Below are positions 29,271-40,676 of a stretch of DNA of 64,000 bases, one piece after another. The stretch covers positions 186,001 through 250,000 of the forward strand of contig AHHB01000037.1 of NCBI GenBank assembly GCA_000242815.2, written 5' to 3'. Under the pieces are notes generated by a model. The model saw only the letters and a program-made list of their open reading frames with translations, searched no databases and was not told the origin of the DNA. This stretch comes from Janthinobacterium lividum PAMC 25724. Its GTDB lineage: Bacteria > Pseudomonadota > Gammaproteobacteria > Burkholderiales > Burkholderiaceae_D. Position 1 is the stretch's first letter. Each line of letters begins with the position of its first letter. The position numbers and the translations under genes were made by a program.

Positions 29271-31388
29271 TTAAGCGGCTGGCGCTTCGTTGCCTTCAGC
29301 AGCTTTCATCGATAGCTTCAAACGGCCACGGTCGTCCGTTTCCAGCACTTTGACGCGTACCAGCTGACCTTCTTTCAGGTAGTCGGCCACGGCGTTGACA
29401 CGCTCATTGGCGATCTGCGAGATGTGCAGCAAGCCGTCCTTGCCTGGCATGACTTGCACGATGGCGCCGAAGTCCAGCAGTTTCAGCACGGTCCCTTCGT
29501 AGGTCTTGCCCACTTCAACGGAAGCGGTCAGCTCTTCGATGCGGCGCTTGGCTTCCTGGCCGGCAGCAGCGTCCACGGAAGCGATGGTGACCACGCCTTC
29601 GTCGCTGATGTCGATCTGGGTGCCCGTCTCTTCGGTCAGCGCGCGAATCACGGCGCCGCCCTTGCCGATCACGTCACGGATTTTTTCCGGGTTGATCTTG
29701 ATGGTGATCAAACGCGGTGCGAAATCGGACAGTTCGGTTTTGACGTGCGGCATGGCTTTTTGCATTTCGCCCAGGATGTGCTCGCGGCCTTCCTTGGCTT
29801 GCGCCAGTGCCACTTGCATGATTTCCTTGGTGATGCCCATGATCTTGATGTCCATCTGCAGCGCCGTGATACCGTTGCGGGTACCGGCTACCTTGAAGTC
29901 CATGTCGCCCAAGTGATCTTCGTCGCCCAGGATATCGGACAGCACGGCAAACTTGCCGCCTTCCTTGATCAAGCCCATGGCGATACCGGCCACGTGTTCT
30001 TTCATCGGGACACCGGCGTCCATCAGTGCCAGGCAGCCGCCGCAGACCGATGCCATCGACGAGGAACCGTTCGATTCCGTGATTTCCGACACCAGGCGTA
30101 CCGAGTAGCTGAACTCTTCCGCTGCTGGCAGGGCGGCGATCAGCGCGCGCTTGGCCAGGCGGCCGTGACCGATTTCGCGGCGCTTAGGCGTACCGACGCG
30201 GCCCGTTTCGCCGGTGGCGAATGGAGGCATGTTGTAATGGAGCATGAACGAATCGGTGAACTCGCCCATCAGTGCATCGATTTTCTGGCTGTCGCGGGCG
30301 GTGCCCAGGGTAGCGACGACCAGCGCTTGCGTTTCGCCGCGCGTGAACAGGGCCGAACCGTGGGTGCGTGGCAGCACGCTGGTGCGAATCGAGATCGGAC
30401 GCACGGTGCGCGTGTCGCGGCCGTCGATGCGTGGCTCGCCGTCGAGGATTTGCGTACGCACGATTTTCGCTTCGATATCGAACAGGATGTTGTTCACTTC
30501 GGCGCTGTCGATGGACGCGCCACCGGCAGCAGCCGCTTCCGCCGACAGGTCGGCGATCACTTCCGACGTTGCCGCTTTCAGCTTGGCCGTACGCTCTTGC
30601 TTGTCCTTGGTTTGATACGCATCATTGATCTTGGCGTTGGCGAAATGCGCGACGCGGGCGATCAGTGCTTCGTTTTTCGGCGCTGGCGCCCATTCCACTT
30701 CCGGCTTGCCGCCGTCACGCACCAGGTCGTGAATCGCGTCGATGACGACTTTCATCTGGTCGTGGCCGAAGACCACGGCGCCCAGCATGATTTCTTCGGA
30801 CAGCTGTTTCGCTTCCGATTCGACCATCAGCACGGCCGTTTCGGTACCGGCGACAACCAGGTCCATTTCCGACGTTTTCAGTTGCTGAACGGTTGGGTTC
30901 AGAATGTACTGGCCATTCGCGTAACCGACGCGCGCAGCGCCGATAGGGCCGTTGAAAGGCACGCCCGATACGCACAGGGCAGCCGATGCGCCTATCATGG
31001 CGGCGATATCTGGATCGATTTCCGGGTTAACCGACAGCACGTGAATGATGACTTGCACTTCATTCAGGTAGCCTTCCGGGAACAAGGGACGGATAGGACG
31101 ATCGATCAGACGCGATGTCAGTGTTTCTTTTTCGGAAGGACGGCCTTCGCGCTTGAAAAAACCGCCCGGGATTTTACCGGCAGCATAGGTTTTCTCAACA
31201 TAATCAACCGTCAAAGGGAAGAAATCCTGGCCTGGCTTGGCATCTTTGCGTGCCACCACCGTTGCCAGAACGACGGTATCTTCGATCGACACCAGCACTG
31301 CGCCGGATGCCTGACGCGCGATTTCGCCGGTTTCCAGGGTCACTTGGTGTTGACCGTACTGGAAGGTTTTCGTAACTTTGTTAAACAT
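29271..31388 (-). CDS. pnp: Polyribonucleotide nucleotidyltransferase (PNPase)
   Basis: 705 aa, 3'-5' phosphorolytic RNase of the degradosome. Two RNase PH domains (N-terminal with [21 protein letters not shown] in part, C-terminal with [10 protein letters not shown] and [19 protein letters not shown] motif), then a KH domain ([15 protein letters not shown]) and an S1 domain ([26 protein letters not shown] in part). Downstream of rpsO, the conserved order. Confidence 0.97.
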   Translation of the reverse strand: MFNKVTKTFQYGQHQVTLETGEIARQASGAVLVSIEDTVVLATVVARKDAKPGQDFFPLTVDYVEKTYAAGKIPGGFFKREGRPSEKETLTSRLIDRPIRPLFPEGYLNEVQVIIHVLSVNPEIDPDIAAMIGASAALCVSGVPFNGPIGAARVGYANGQYILNPTVQQLKTSEMDLVVAGTETAVLMVESEAKQLSEEIMLGAVVFGHDQMKVVIDAIHDLVRDGGKPEVEWAPAPKNEALIARVAHFANAKINDAYQTKDKQERTAKLKAATSEVIADLSAEAAAAGGASIDSAEVNNILFDIEAKIVRTQILDGEPRIDGRDTRTVRPISIRTSVLPRTHGSALFTRGETQALVVATLGTARDSQKIDALMGEFTDSFMLHYNMPPFATGETGRVGTPKRREIGHGRLAKRALIAALPAAEEFSYSVRLVSEITESNGSSSMASVCGGCLALMDAGVPMKEHVAGIAMGLIKEGGKFAVLSDILGDEDHLGDMDFKVAGTRNGITALQMDIKIMGITKEIMQVALAQAKEGREHILGEMQKAMPHVKTELSDFAPRLITIKINPEKIRDVIGKGGAVIRALTEETGTQIDISDEGVVTIASVDAAAGQEAKRRIEELTASVEVGKTYEGTVLKLLDFGAIVQVMPGKDGLLHISQIANERVNAVADYLKEGQLVRVKVLETDDRGRLKLSMKAAEGNEAPAA

Positions 31389-31446
31389 GGGGTATCCCTT
31401 TTCTAATTGCCGACAGATTTTCAGGGGCTGTCGTTCACCTCACCAC

Positions 31447-31471
31447 AGGCGGCGAAAAAAAGTTGCCGCCT
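31447..31471 (-). promoter_or_regulatory. pnp leader hairpin
   Basis: AGGCGGC (31447-31453) pairs with GCCGCCT (31465-31471) around an A/T-rich loop, in the leader between rpsO and pnp. In enterobacteria the pnp leader has a stem-loop cut by RNase III for autoregulation; this could be its counterpart. Confidence 0.45.
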
Positions 31472-31540
31472 TTACTACCTTACTTTTACAGCATGATATC
31501 GATACACAGTACTGCACTTACCGACATAAATCCGGAATTC

Positions 31541-31582
31541 AAATGAAAAAATGCCCGCGTCAGCGAACTGGCGCAGGCATTT
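31541..31582 (-). terminator. Intrinsic terminator after rpsO
   Basis: AAATGCC (31549-31555) pairs with GGCATTT (31576-31582) with an inner CAG/CTG stem; on the minus strand followed by six T. Some read-through into pnp is expected from the gene order. Confidence 0.8.
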
Positions 31583-31607
31583 CTGTATAAACCTTGTACG
31601 GCAAAAA

Positions 31608-31877
31608 TTACTTGCGCAGACCAAGTTTAGCGATCAGGTCGCGATAACGGGTAGCGTCTTTAGCCTTCAGGTAGGACAACAGGCTCTTACGACGGTTGAC
31701 CATCATGATCAGGCCGCGGCGGGAGTGGTGATCTTTCGAGTGGGCTTTGAAGTGGCCGTTCAGTTCGTTGATGCGAGCTGTCAGCAGTGCAACTTGCACT
31801 TCAGGGGAGCCGGTGTCGTTTTGACCACGTGCGTTGTCCGCGATGATAGCGGCTTTGTTGATGTTTTCTACTGTCAT
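31608..31877 (-). CDS. rpsO: 30S ribosomal protein S15
   Basis: 89 aa, exact family length. S15 binds the central domain of 16S r[27 protein letters not shown] and [10 protein letters not shown] are conserved. Start at 31877 has AAAGG upstream. Confidence 0.98.
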   Translation of the reverse strand: MTVENINKAAIIADNARGQNDTGSPEVQVALLTARINELNGHFKAHSKDHHSRRGLIMMVNRRKSLLSYLKAKDATRYRDLIAKLGLRK

Positions 31878-31985
31878 GATAAACCTTTCACATGCGGTGC
31901 ACAGAGTCTGAACCCTATCCACCGTGAACTACGATTATTAAAATACTGGTCTATGCTTACAACCAGACGCGCAAGTATATCGGAA

Positions 31986-32019
31986 AAAAGCCCGCCTGTA
32001 TCCTGCAGTGCGGGCTTTT
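31986..32019. terminator. Intrinsic terminator between rpsO and the lipoprotein gene
   Basis: AAAAGCCCGC (31986-31995) pairs with GCGGGCTTTT (32010-32019). Symmetric A/T tails allow use in both directions. Confidence 0.75.
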
Positions 32020-32062
32020 CTCGGCGCATGATCAGATTTTCCTGCATTTGAGGAGCACAAAC

Positions 32063-32560
32063 TTGAAAACCATATTCAAATTTACAACACCGCTACTGCT
32101 TGCCCTGCTGGCGGGCTGCGCCAGCCTGGGCGCCCCGCCGCCGCAAGTGGGCGAACCGCGCGCCGCCGTGGAAGCGCGCCTGGGCAGACCGAGCAGCATT
32201 TACCAGTTGCACAGTGGGCTGGAACTCGAATATGCCACGGGGCCCTACGGCCAGTACACCTATATGGCCCGCTTTGGCCCCGACGACAAGCTCATTTCCT
32301 ACGAGCAAGTGCTCGACACGCCCGGCTTTGCCCGCGTCAAGGTAGGCGTATCGAAGCAGCAAGACGTGCTGCACCTGCTGGGCCGCCCAACGGAAAAATC
32401 CTATCTATCGATCCCGAAATTAGTCGTCTGGTCTTACCGCTACAAGGAATCGGGCGTGTGGGATTCCATGATGCACGTGCACTTCGACCGCGACGGCATC
32501 GTGCGCATGATGCTGAACGGCCCCGATCCGGACAAGGAAGAACGGCGGTTTTTATGGTGA
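32063..32560 (+). CDS. BamE/SmpA-like lipoprotein, TTG start
   Basis: 165 aa. Signal peptide with lipobox LLAGC (Cys near 19). The fold contains two BamE-like repeats: GEPRAAVEARLGRPSSIYQL and VGVSKQQDVLHLLGRPTEKS. I take TTG at 32063 as start because AGGAG lies eight bases ahead and no ATG is suitably placed. Predicted outer-membrane lipoprotein; too divergent to call BamE itself. Confidence 0.82.
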   Translation: MKTIFKFTTPLLLALLAGCASLGAPPPQVGEPRAAVEARLGRPSSIYQLHSGLELEYATGPYGQYTYMARFGPDDKLISYEQVLDTPGFARVKVGVSKQQDVLHLLGRPTEKSYLSIPKLVVWSYRYKESGVWDSMMHVHFDRDGIVRMMLNGPDPDKEERRFLW

Positions 32561-32675
32561 CGAGCGTCTTGCATCAACACTAGCGCCTATCCCAAATGCA
32601 AATTATGGGATCAGTTCTTGCGGAATCGAAATGCGCCCCATTGGGCCGCATTCCCCCGACGGGTCTGACCCCGAC

Positions 32676-34220
32676 CTACGGCTGCGGGTCGATACGCTCA
32701 TCCTTCGCATGCAGCTTGTTCAGTGCCGCCAGGTAGGCCTTGGCCGAGGCGACGACGATATCCGAATCAAAGCCCACGCCGTTGACGATGCGCCCGTCAC
32801 GCGACAGGCGCATCGTCACTTCGCCCTGCGACTGCGTGCCCGTGCTGATCGCATTGACGGAGAACAAGACCAGCTCCGCCCCACTGGCAGCGGCGCTTTC
32901 GATGGCATTGACGGCGGCATCGACGGGGCCGTCGCCCTGTCCTTCACAACGCAATTGTTTGCCACCGACGAGAAACTCCACGCGCGCATGGGGCACGGAG
33001 CCTGTCGTCGATTGCTGTGTCAGCGCAATGAAACGGTAGTGCTCACTGCCTTGCGACTGCTGCTCTTCGCTGACGAGGGCCATGATATCTTCGTCGAAAA
33101 TCTCGGATTTGCGGTCGGCCAACTCCTTGAAACGCAGGAAGGCCGCGTTCACTTCGGCCTCGGATTCGAGCGCGATGCCCAGTTCGTGCAGCCGCTGCTT
33201 GAAGGCATTGCGGCCCGACAGTTTTCCCAGCACGATCTTGTTGGCGGTCCAGCCCACGTCTTCGGCGCGCATGATTTCATACGTCTCGCGCGCTTTTAAT
33301 ATGCCATCCTGGTGGATGCCGGACGCGTGCGCAAAGGCATTCGCCCCCACCACCGCCTTATTCGGCTGGACGGCAAAACCTGTAATCTGCGACACCATTT
33401 TCGAGGCTGCCACGATCTGCGTCGTATCTATGCCTACCGTCAAATTGTAATAATCGGCCCGCGTGCGCAGCGCCATCACCACTTCTTCCAGCGCCGTGTT
33501 GCCGGCGCGCTCACCGAGGCCATTGATCGTGCATTCGATCTGCCGCGCGCCGCCTATCATGACGCCGGCCAGCGAATTGGCCACAGCCAGGCCGAGGTCG
33601 TTATGACAATGAACAGACCAGATGGCTTGATCGGAATTCGGTATGCGTTCGCGCAAGCGCTTGATGGTATTGCCGAAGATTTCAGGCACGGCGTAACCGA
33701 CCGTGTCGGGGAAATTGATGGTGGTGGCGCCCTCGGCGATCACCGCTTCGAGCACGCGGCACAAAAAATCCTCGTCGGAGCGGCTGCCGTCTTCGGGGCT
33801 AAATTCAATGTCATCGGTGAACTGGCGCGCGTAGCGCACGGCATTGCGCGCCTGCAGCAAGACTTCTTCGGGCGTCATGCGCAGCTTCATCTGCATGTGC
33901 AGCGGCGAAGTGGCGATAAAGGTGTGTATGCGCTTGCGCTCGGCTGGTGCCAGCGCTTCGGCGGCGCGGGCGATGTCGCGCTCATTGGCGCGCGACAGCG
34001 AGCAGATGGTGGACTCGCGCACGGCGCCGGCAATCGCCCGTATCGACTCGAAATCGCCCTGCGAAGCAGCGGCGAAGCCCGCTTCGATCACGTCGACCTT
34101 CATGCGCTCGAGCTGCTTGGCGATGCGCAACTTTTCTTCGCGCGTCATGGAAGCGCCCGGCGATTGCTCGCCGTCGCGCAAGGTGGTGTCAAAAATGATG
34201 AGTCGATTGCTGGTGCTCAT
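32676..34220 (-). CDS. leuA: 2-isopropylmalate synthase
   Basis: 514 aa, first committed step of leucine synthesis (2-oxoisovalerate plus acetyl-CoA). The TIM barrel carries [16 protein letters not shown], the HCHNDLG metal motif and NGLGERAGN; the C-terminal part is the LeuA dimer domain for leucine feedback ([12 protein letters not shown]). On the same strand as pssA and the ilv genes. Confidence 0.97.
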   Translation of the reverse strand: MSTSNRLIIFDTTLRDGEQSPGASMTREEKLRIAKQLERMKVDVIEAGFAAASQGDFESIRAIAGAVRESTICSLSRANERDIARAAEALAPAERKRIHTFIATSPLHMQMKLRMTPEEVLLQARNAVRYARQFTDDIEFSPEDGSRSDEDFLCRVLEAVIAEGATTINFPDTVGYAVPEIFGNTIKRLRERIPNSDQAIWSVHCHNDLGLAVANSLAGVMIGGARQIECTINGLGERAGNTALEEVVMALRTRADYYNLTVGIDTTQIVAASKMVSQITGFAVQPNKAVVGANAFAHASGIHQDGILKARETYEIMRAEDVGWTANKIVLGKLSGRNAFKQRLHELGIALESEAEVNAAFLRFKELADRKSEIFDEDIMALVSEEQQSQGSEHYRFIALTQQSTTGSVPHARVEFLVGGKQLRCEGQGDGPVDAAVNAIESAAASGAELVLFSVNAISTGTQSQGEVTMRLSRDGRIVNGVGFDSDIVVASAKAYLAALNKLHAKDERIDPQP

Positions 34221-34268
34221 GGCTGCTCCTGGCTGACTGAAGACTGGCGACGCTACCGACTCAGCGCA

Positions 34269-35120
34269 TCAATGCTCTGGCTCGGTCTGGATGATGCTGA
34301 CGGGCTTACCCTTCGCCATGCGCCAGAAAAACACGGCGTAACCGGACAGGCCATAGGCGATGAAAATCGGGAACAGCACTTTCGGCGGGTCGATGGAAAT
34401 AAGCGCAAAGAACAGTGCCAGCAGAAATACCACGATAAAGGGCACGGACTTGCGGAAATTGACATCTTTAAAACTGTAGAACGGCACATTCGTGACCATA
34501 GTCAGGCCAGAGAACAGGGCGATCGCCCACGATACCCAGGCCAGCTGGTTGCCAGCAAACTCCAAGTCGTTCATCAGCAAGATGAAGCCCGCCACCATGG
34601 CCGCAGCCGCCGGGCTGGGCAAGCCCTGGAAGAAGCGCTTGTCGACTACGGCGATGTTGGTATTAAAGCGCGCCAGGCGCAGGGCTGCACCGGCGCAATA
34701 CACGAAGGCGGCCAGCCAGCCCAGCTTACCCATGCCGCGCAGCGACCATTCATAGATCACCAGCGCCGGCGCGGCGCCAAAGGACACCATGTCGGACAGG
34801 CTGTCGTACTGGGCGCCAAATTCGCTCTGCGTATTGGTCAGGCGCGCGATGCGACCGTCGAGGCCGTCAAGGACCATGGCGATGAAGATGGCCCAGGCCG
34901 CATGTTCAAATTTCTGGTTCATCGCCATGACGATGGCGTAGAAGCCGCAAAACAAGGCTGCCGTCGTGAAGGCATTGGGCAACAGATAAATGCCGCGGCG
35001 GCGCAAGGTTTTCTTGCCAGTGCCGTCGCTCACCGGCTGGCGCACGAATTTGCTGAAGCGGGAAGCTTTGGAGACTGCGGGAGTGCCGTTCTTGCCTCTA
35101 CGACGGGGGAAGTTTGCCAT
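34269..35120 (-). CDS. pssA: CDP-diacylglycerol-serine O-phosphatidyltransferase
   Basis: 283 aa integral membrane enzyme making phosphatidylserine. The CDP-alcohol phosphotransferase motif D-G-x2-A-R-x8-G-x3-D-x3-D is readable (DGLDGRIARL ... FGAQYDSLSD). About seven spans. Start at 35120 (MANFPRRRG), preceded by GGA; a longer open frame upstream lacks support. Confidence 0.95.
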   Translation of the reverse strand: MANFPRRRGKNGTPAVSKASRFSKFVRQPVSDGTGKKTLRRRGIYLLPNAFTTAALFCGFYAIVMAMNQKFEHAAWAIFIAMVLDGLDGRIARLTNTQSEFGAQYDSLSDMVSFGAAPALVIYEWSLRGMGKLGWLAAFVYCAGAALRLARFNTNIAVVDKRFFQGLPSPAAAAMVAGFILLMNDLEFAGNQLAWVSWAIALFSGLTMVTNVPFYSFKDVNFRKSVPFIVVFLLALFFALISIDPPKVLFPIFIAYGLSGYAVFFWRMAKGKPVSIIQTEPEH

Positions 35121-35276
35121 GTTGTTCCATATCTTGTGTACTGCGGGGATTCTGTGCCAGATGGCAGGCGCATTCGTCTTGCGGCATGCGCCTGCCGATG
35201 TTGCCATTATAGAGGAGCCGCCGCCAAAGAAAAGCGCGGCGGCGTCAAGCTGACAATATTGACCCCGATTCAAGCT

Positions 35277-36032
35277 CTATTTGAAGCGTATCTTCGCCAC
35301 CAGACCCATGTTCAGCGTTGTTTCGCCGGCCTCGAAGCTCGGCTCGGCCACCTGCTTGCCGGCATGAGCGCCGGCGTCGGCACGCATGGCGCGTGCAGCG
35401 GCCAGATTGGGGCGCTGCGCATAGTGGCCGGAGCCTTCGAAATCGATGCTGTCGATCACTGCCTCACTGACATTGCGGCCCATGGCGGCAGCGATGGCGG
35501 CCACGCGCTCATTGAGGTTCTTGTAGGCGGCGGCGATGCGCTGCTCGTCGAGCTTGCCGATGGTGGCCGGTGCCAAGCCAAAATGCAAACGGTTCAGGCT
35601 TAGCACGCCCTGCGCTGCGGCAACCGTTTTCGGCAAGGCTGCCAAATTGGTGGTCGTCACCTGCAGGTACTGGCCCACTCTCCAGCCCGCGGGCACGCGC
35701 GGCTTGGCGACGCTGCCGGGCGGCAAGGGCGCCGCCTCCGGATACACGGCATACGTGTAGTAGCCCTGGGTTTTCAGTACGGCTTGCGGATCGGCCTTCT
35801 TGACGAGGGCCGCGCCATCGTTCATCTTTTGATTCACGCGCGAGGCAGCGGCGGCCTTGTCCTGGTCCCGCTCTTCGATGGCCAGGGTGATGCTCGCCTG
35901 GTCGTTCGCATGCACCACTTCGCCGTTCGCGGGCACCACCACGAGGCTGCCCGTGGTGACCAAGGTCTGGGCGTGCGCGCTCAGGGCAAGGCAGCAAGCA
36001 GCGGCGGCCAGCATCGCTTTCATGAAGCTCAT
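35277..36032 (-). CDS. SIMPL-domain (DUF541) exported protein, copy 1
   Basis: 251 aa. Signal peptide ends AHAQ near residue 21. The body is a SIMPL/DUF541 (BP26-like) domain, with ANGEVVHANDQASITLAIEE, LNRLHFGLAP and NLNERVAAIAAAMGRNV. AGGAG precedes the ATG. It has the same length and closely similar sequence as the neighbouring copy, but a terminator separates them. Confidence 0.9.
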   Translation of the reverse strand: MSFMKAMLAAAACCLALSAHAQTLVTTGSLVVVPANGEVVHANDQASITLAIEERDQDKAAAASRVNQKMNDGAALVKKADPQAVLKTQGYYTYAVYPEAAPLPPGSVAKPRVPAGWRVGQYLQVTTTNLAALPKTVAAAQGVLSLNRLHFGLAPATIGKLDEQRIAAAYKNLNERVAAIAAAMGRNVSEAVIDSIDFEGSGHYAQRPNLAAARAMRADAGAHAGKQVAEPSFEAGETTLNMGLVAKIRFK

Positions 36033-36059
36033 GGAGTTCTCCTGAAAAATGATGGGGTG

Positions 36060-36092
36060 AAAACGCGCATGGGGCCAACAGCCCCATGCGCG
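36060..36092 (-). terminator. Intrinsic terminator between the SIMPL paralogues
   Basis: CGCGCATGGGGC (36064-36075) pairs with GCCCCATGCGCG (36081-36092) around CAACA; on the minus strand TTTTC follows. Confidence 0.8.
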
Positions 36093-36135
36093 CTTTAAAA
36101 CAGGCTAATGCAAAAACCTCTCCACGCTGGCGCGC

Positions 36136-36891
36136 TTACTTGAACTTGACCTTGCCAACGACACGCATGTCGAGCGTGGTTTCGCCCGGCTCGAAGCTCG
36201 GTTCGGCAACGACGCTGTCTTCGGCCATCTTGGCGCCGCGCATCATCATCGGTGCGGCGGCAGCACGGCTTTCATTGGCGTAGTTGCCAGAACCTTCAAA
36301 GTCAACCGTATCGAGTACGGCATCGGAAACGTTGCGGCCCATGGCCTTGGCGATGGCGGCCACGCGCTCATTGAGGTTTTTATAGGTAGCGGCGATGCGC
36401 TGGTCATCGAGCAGGCGGATGGTTTCCGGCTTCAAGCCGAAATTCAAGCCATTCAAGGTCAACACGCCTTGCGCCGCCGAGATGGTTTTCGGCAAGGTCG
36501 CCAGATTGGCAGTCGTCATTTCCAGATACTGGCCGACTCGCCAAGCCGTTGGCTGGCGGGGTTTGGCGACAGCGCCGGCTGGCAATGGACGCTCTTCCGG
36601 GTACACGGGATAGGTGTAGTAGCCATACGATTTCAGCGCCGCCGACGCGTCGGCCTGCTTGACGATGGCAATACCCTTGTTCATCTTCTGGTTGACGCGC
36701 GACGCGGCGGCAGCCTTGTCCTTATCCTGCTCTTCGATGGCCAGGGTGGCAACGACCTGGTCATTGGCATGCTTGACTTCGCCAAATGCGGGGACCACTA
36801 CCAGGGTGCCGCTGGTGGGCAGGGATTGTGCTTGTGCGCTCAGGGCAGCGCTGGCTGCGGCGGCAACAAGGACGATTTTCATCACGCTCAT
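36136..36891 (-). CDS. SIMPL-domain (DUF541) exported protein, copy 2
   Basis: 251 aa, exported, tandem paralogue of the preceding gene. It shares DKAAAASRVNQKMN, GYYTYPVYPEE and NLNERVAAIAKAMGRNVSDA. Copy 2 has a Met/Arg-rich insert near residue 220 (AAPMMMRGAKM) where copy 1 has ARAMRADAGAHAGKQ. GAGGAG precedes the ATG. Confidence 0.9.
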   Translation of the reverse strand: MSVMKIVLVAAAASAALSAQAQSLPTSGTLVVVPAFGEVKHANDQVVATLAIEEQDKDKAAAASRVNQKMNKGIAIVKQADASAALKSYGYYTYPVYPEERPLPAGAVAKPRQPTAWRVGQYLEMTTANLATLPKTISAAQGVLTLNGLNFGLKPETIRLLDDQRIAATYKNLNERVAAIAKAMGRNVSDAVLDTVDFEGSGNYANESRAAAAPMMMRGAKMAEDSVVAEPSFEPGETTLDMRVVGKVKFK

Positions 36892-37120
36892 GGAACTCCT
36901 CGGTGGTTAATGGATGACTGACTGAGTGACTGACAAGAAGGAATGCGGCAGTGCACTGTGCTCAGCTGCACGCCGCATTCGCTTGAAAAACTTGTCAAAC
37001 TGTGTAGATTCTAACGCCTCACGCATTCCTGTGGCGCAAATTAACAAATCGTCACAAAACGCGCCTGCCAGTCACATCTGCTCACATTTCAATACGCTGT
37101 TATTCAAAACAACGTTGTGC

Positions 37121-38347
37121 TCAATGACCGGCCACCGCGCCGCCACTGCGCCGGCCCGGCTTGAAACTGTAGCGGTGTGCGCGCCAGGCGATGGCCAGCG
37201 CCGCCAGTAGCAAGGCCAGCATGGCCCACGGGAACGAGGCGACGCCATAGCCATCAAGCAACATACCGCCGGCCAGGCCGCCGCCCGCGATGGCCACGTT
37301 CCAGATGGTTGCCACCATCGCCTGTGCCACATCCATGCCCTCGCCAGCGGCATCGGCCGACGCGGTCTGCAGCAAAGTCCCGGCGCCGCCGAAGGTGACG
37401 CCCCAGATGGCCATGCTGCCATAGATGACGGCCGGCGCATCCATCGCCAGGCCCAGTAACACCACCAGCAGGGCAAAAGCGGCGATGCAGCCCAGCACAA
37501 GCGGGCGCAGCCAGCGGTCTATGAGCCGGCTGACCAACCAGATGCCGGCCAGCGAGCCCACGCCATACACGAGCAGCACCAGGTCGACGCGGGGGCGCAA
37601 GCCCGAGGGCGCCAGGAAGGGTGCGATATACGTATATAAAATATTGTGCGCCAGCATCCAGGCGACGATCACCGCCAAGATCGGCCGCACGCCTGGCGTC
37701 ATGAACACCTGGCGTATCGACAGGCGTTCGCCATTCTTTTGACCCGGATAATCGGGCACGGCCAGCAAGACCCACGCGACCAGCACCACGGCCAGGCCGG
37801 ACATGATGCCAAAGATGCTGCGCCAGCCCAGCACACCGCCCATCAAGGTACCCAGCGGCACGCCCAGCGACAGGGCCAGTGGCGTGCCGATCATGGCAAT
37901 CGCCATCGCCCTGCCCTGCTGCTCGACACGCACCATGCGGCGCGCATAGCCGGCCATCAAGCCCCAGGCCAGCCCGGCAGCCATGCCCGTCACGAAGCGC
38001 GAGATCAGGGCGACCATGTAGTTGGGCGAGAGGGCTGTCGCCGTATTGAAAATCAAGAAACCTATGATGGCCAGCAACAATACATTGCGCCGGCGCCAAG
38101 TGCTGGTGAGCGCCGTCAAGGGTATGGCCGTCAGGATGGAGCCGATGGCGTACACGGTGACGAGCTGGCCCGTCATGACTTCGGAAATACCGAGGCTCTG
38201 GGCGATCTGCGGCAACAAGCCCGCTGGCAATGTTTCCGACAGGAGGGCAAGAAACGCCGTCATGGCCAGGGCCAGCAAGGCCAGGATAGGAATGGAAGAA
38301 TCAACAGCAGCCTGCGAGGGCGCCGTAGCGGTGATACGGTCAGTCAT
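37121..38347 (-). CDS. MFS transporter, DHA1 (AraJ/sugar-efflux-like) family
   Basis: 408 aa with 12 predicted spans. LPAGLLPQIAQSLGISEVMTGQLVT is split here: LPAGLLPQIAQSLGIS then EVMTGQLVT, typical of AraJ/YdhP-type exporters; RFVTGMAAGLAWG and GGVLGWRSIFGIM follow. Substrate cannot be told. No neighbouring regulator. Confidence 0.88.
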   Translation of the reverse strand: MTDRITATAPSQAAVDSSIPILALLALAMTAFLALLSETLPAGLLPQIAQSLGISEVMTGQLVTVYAIGSILTAIPLTALTSTWRRRNVLLLAIIGFLIFNTATALSPNYMVALISRFVTGMAAGLAWGLMAGYARRMVRVEQQGRAMAIAMIGTPLALSLGVPLGTLMGGVLGWRSIFGIMSGLAVVLVAWVLLAVPDYPGQKNGERLSIRQVFMTPGVRPILAVIVAWMLAHNILYTYIAPFLAPSGLRPRVDLVLLVYGVGSLAGIWLVSRLIDRWLRPLVLGCIAAFALLVVLLGLAMDAPAVIYGSMAIWGVTFGGAGTLLQTASADAAGEGMDVAQAMVATIWNVAIAGGGLAGGMLLDGYGVASFPWAMLALLLAALAIAWRAHRYSFKPGRRSGGAVAGH

Positions 38348-38583
38348 GAGGGTCCTTCAGCTTGCGCAAGCGGCTAAGAAACGAGCGCCTGGCACAGTAC
38401 GATAGCGATGGTGCGCGTTGCGGTCGGCAGATACCGAAACAGATGCAGTCCAGAGGAAACTGCAAAGGAAGCTAGGAATTATATAGGAGGGAAGTGAAAA
38501 ACGTGTGCACAAGAGAAAGGCCAGCTTAGCTGCCGGACCTGACTCGCATGTACCGCGCCGACAGCCATGGCCGGCATGCGGAC

Positions 38584-38958
38584 TCAGGCATCGTTCGCCG
38601 CATTTAAGCTGCGGAAATAGGTATTGACGTTGGGACGAAACAGAAAGAATGCAAGAACGGCAAACGCCGCCAAGCCTGGCAGCAACGCCACTTTGTCCGC
38701 TGCGGTGGCCAAACCGATGCCGCCAGCGGCCAGATTCCAGCCCACATACAGCAACCGGCCCCAGTTGCATCGCTTGAGCATGGCAACCGCTGCCACCAGA
38801 TTGACGATCATGCCGCACAGCGTCGTGTAGTGCAGCGCTGTCGCTAACGCACCCTGCGCCAGCAATTCAAGCGCCGCAAGCACGCAAGCCCACAACATAA
38901 GGAAGGTAATGACACCAAGGGAAATGGGACGGCGACGCAAGACATTGACGACATTCAC
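38584..38958 (-). CDS. Small membrane protein, unknown
   Basis: About 124 aa with four hydrophobic spans. GTG at 38958 is preferred since AAGG lies eight bases upstream and the protein then opens with VLRRRP; a longer frame from an ATG at 39030 is possible. Not recognised. Confidence 0.6.
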   Translation of the reverse strand: MNVVNVLRRRPISLGVITFLMLWACVLAALELLAQGALATALHYTTLCGMIVNLVAAVAMLKRCNWGRLLYVGWNLAAGGIGLATAADKVALLPGLAAFAVLAFFLFRPNVNTYFRSLNAANDA

Positions 38959-39045
38959 GCTACTGACCTTAAAAACATTATGGGAGGCAATAATAACAAA
39001 AAATATGTCAATACCCGCAGATGCCGCCATGATGGACTCAAACGC

Positions 39046-39068
39046 AAAAAAGCCGGCTTGCGCCGGCT
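39046..39068 (-). terminator. Intrinsic terminator after ilvC
   Basis: AGCCGGC (39051-39057), TTGC loop, GCCGGCT (39062-39068); on the minus strand followed by six T. Confidence 0.88.
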
Positions 39069-39090
39069 TTATCGGAACAATGATGACTGC

Positions 39091-40182
<1,092 letters not shown>

Positions 40183-40674
40183 TTAGACTTTGAGGATGCG
40201 TTCGCCGCGGCCAATGCCGGAACCACCGGTGCGGACGGTTTCCAGGATGGCGGCGCGGTCGATCGAATCGATGAACGCGTCCAATTTGACCTTGTTGCCA
40301 GTCAGTTCGATCGTGTATGTCTTTTCGGTGACATCAATGATGCGGCCACGGAAGATATCGGCGGTGCGCTTCATTTCCTCGCGCTCCTTGCCCACGGCAC
40401 GCACCTTGATCAGCATCAACTCGCGTTCGATATGCTGGCCTTCGGTCAGGTCGACCACCTTGACTACCTCGATCAGGCGGTTCAAGTGCTTGGTGATCTG
40501 CTCGATGATGTCGTCCGAGCCGCTGGTGACGATGGTCATGCGCGACAAGGTCGAGTCTTCCGTCGGCGCCACCGTCAAGGTTTCGATGTTGTAGCCGCGC
40601 GCCGAGAACAGGCCCACCACGCGCGACAGGGCGCCCGCTTCATTTTCCAGCAAAACAGAAATAATATGGCGCAT
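40183..40674 (-). CDS. ilvN: Acetolactate synthase small (regulatory) subunit
   Basis: 163 aa with an N-terminal ACT domain (MRHIISVLLENEAGALSRV, GLFSARGYNIETL) that binds valine, and the C-terminal ALS_ss domain. GGAGG stands ahead of ATG 40674, two bases after the ilvB stop. Also named ilvH in other species. Confidence 0.97.
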   Translation of the reverse strand: MRHIISVLLENEAGALSRVVGLFSARGYNIETLTVAPTEDSTLSRMTIVTSGSDDIIEQITKHLNRLIEVVKVVDLTEGQHIERELMLIKVRAVGKEREEMKRTADIFRGRIIDVTEKTYTIELTGNKVKLDAFIDSIDRAAILETVRTGGSGIGRGERILKV

Positions 40675-40676
40675 GA

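Noticed and set aside
32640-32680. GGGTCTGACCCCG palindromic stretch after leuA as terminator or repeat
   Set aside because: No T-run, and only one copy seen here; not enough to call.
38360-38371. GCTTGCGCAAGC palindrome ahead of the MFS gene
   Set aside because: Short and without a neighbouring regulator; could be chance in GC-rich DNA.
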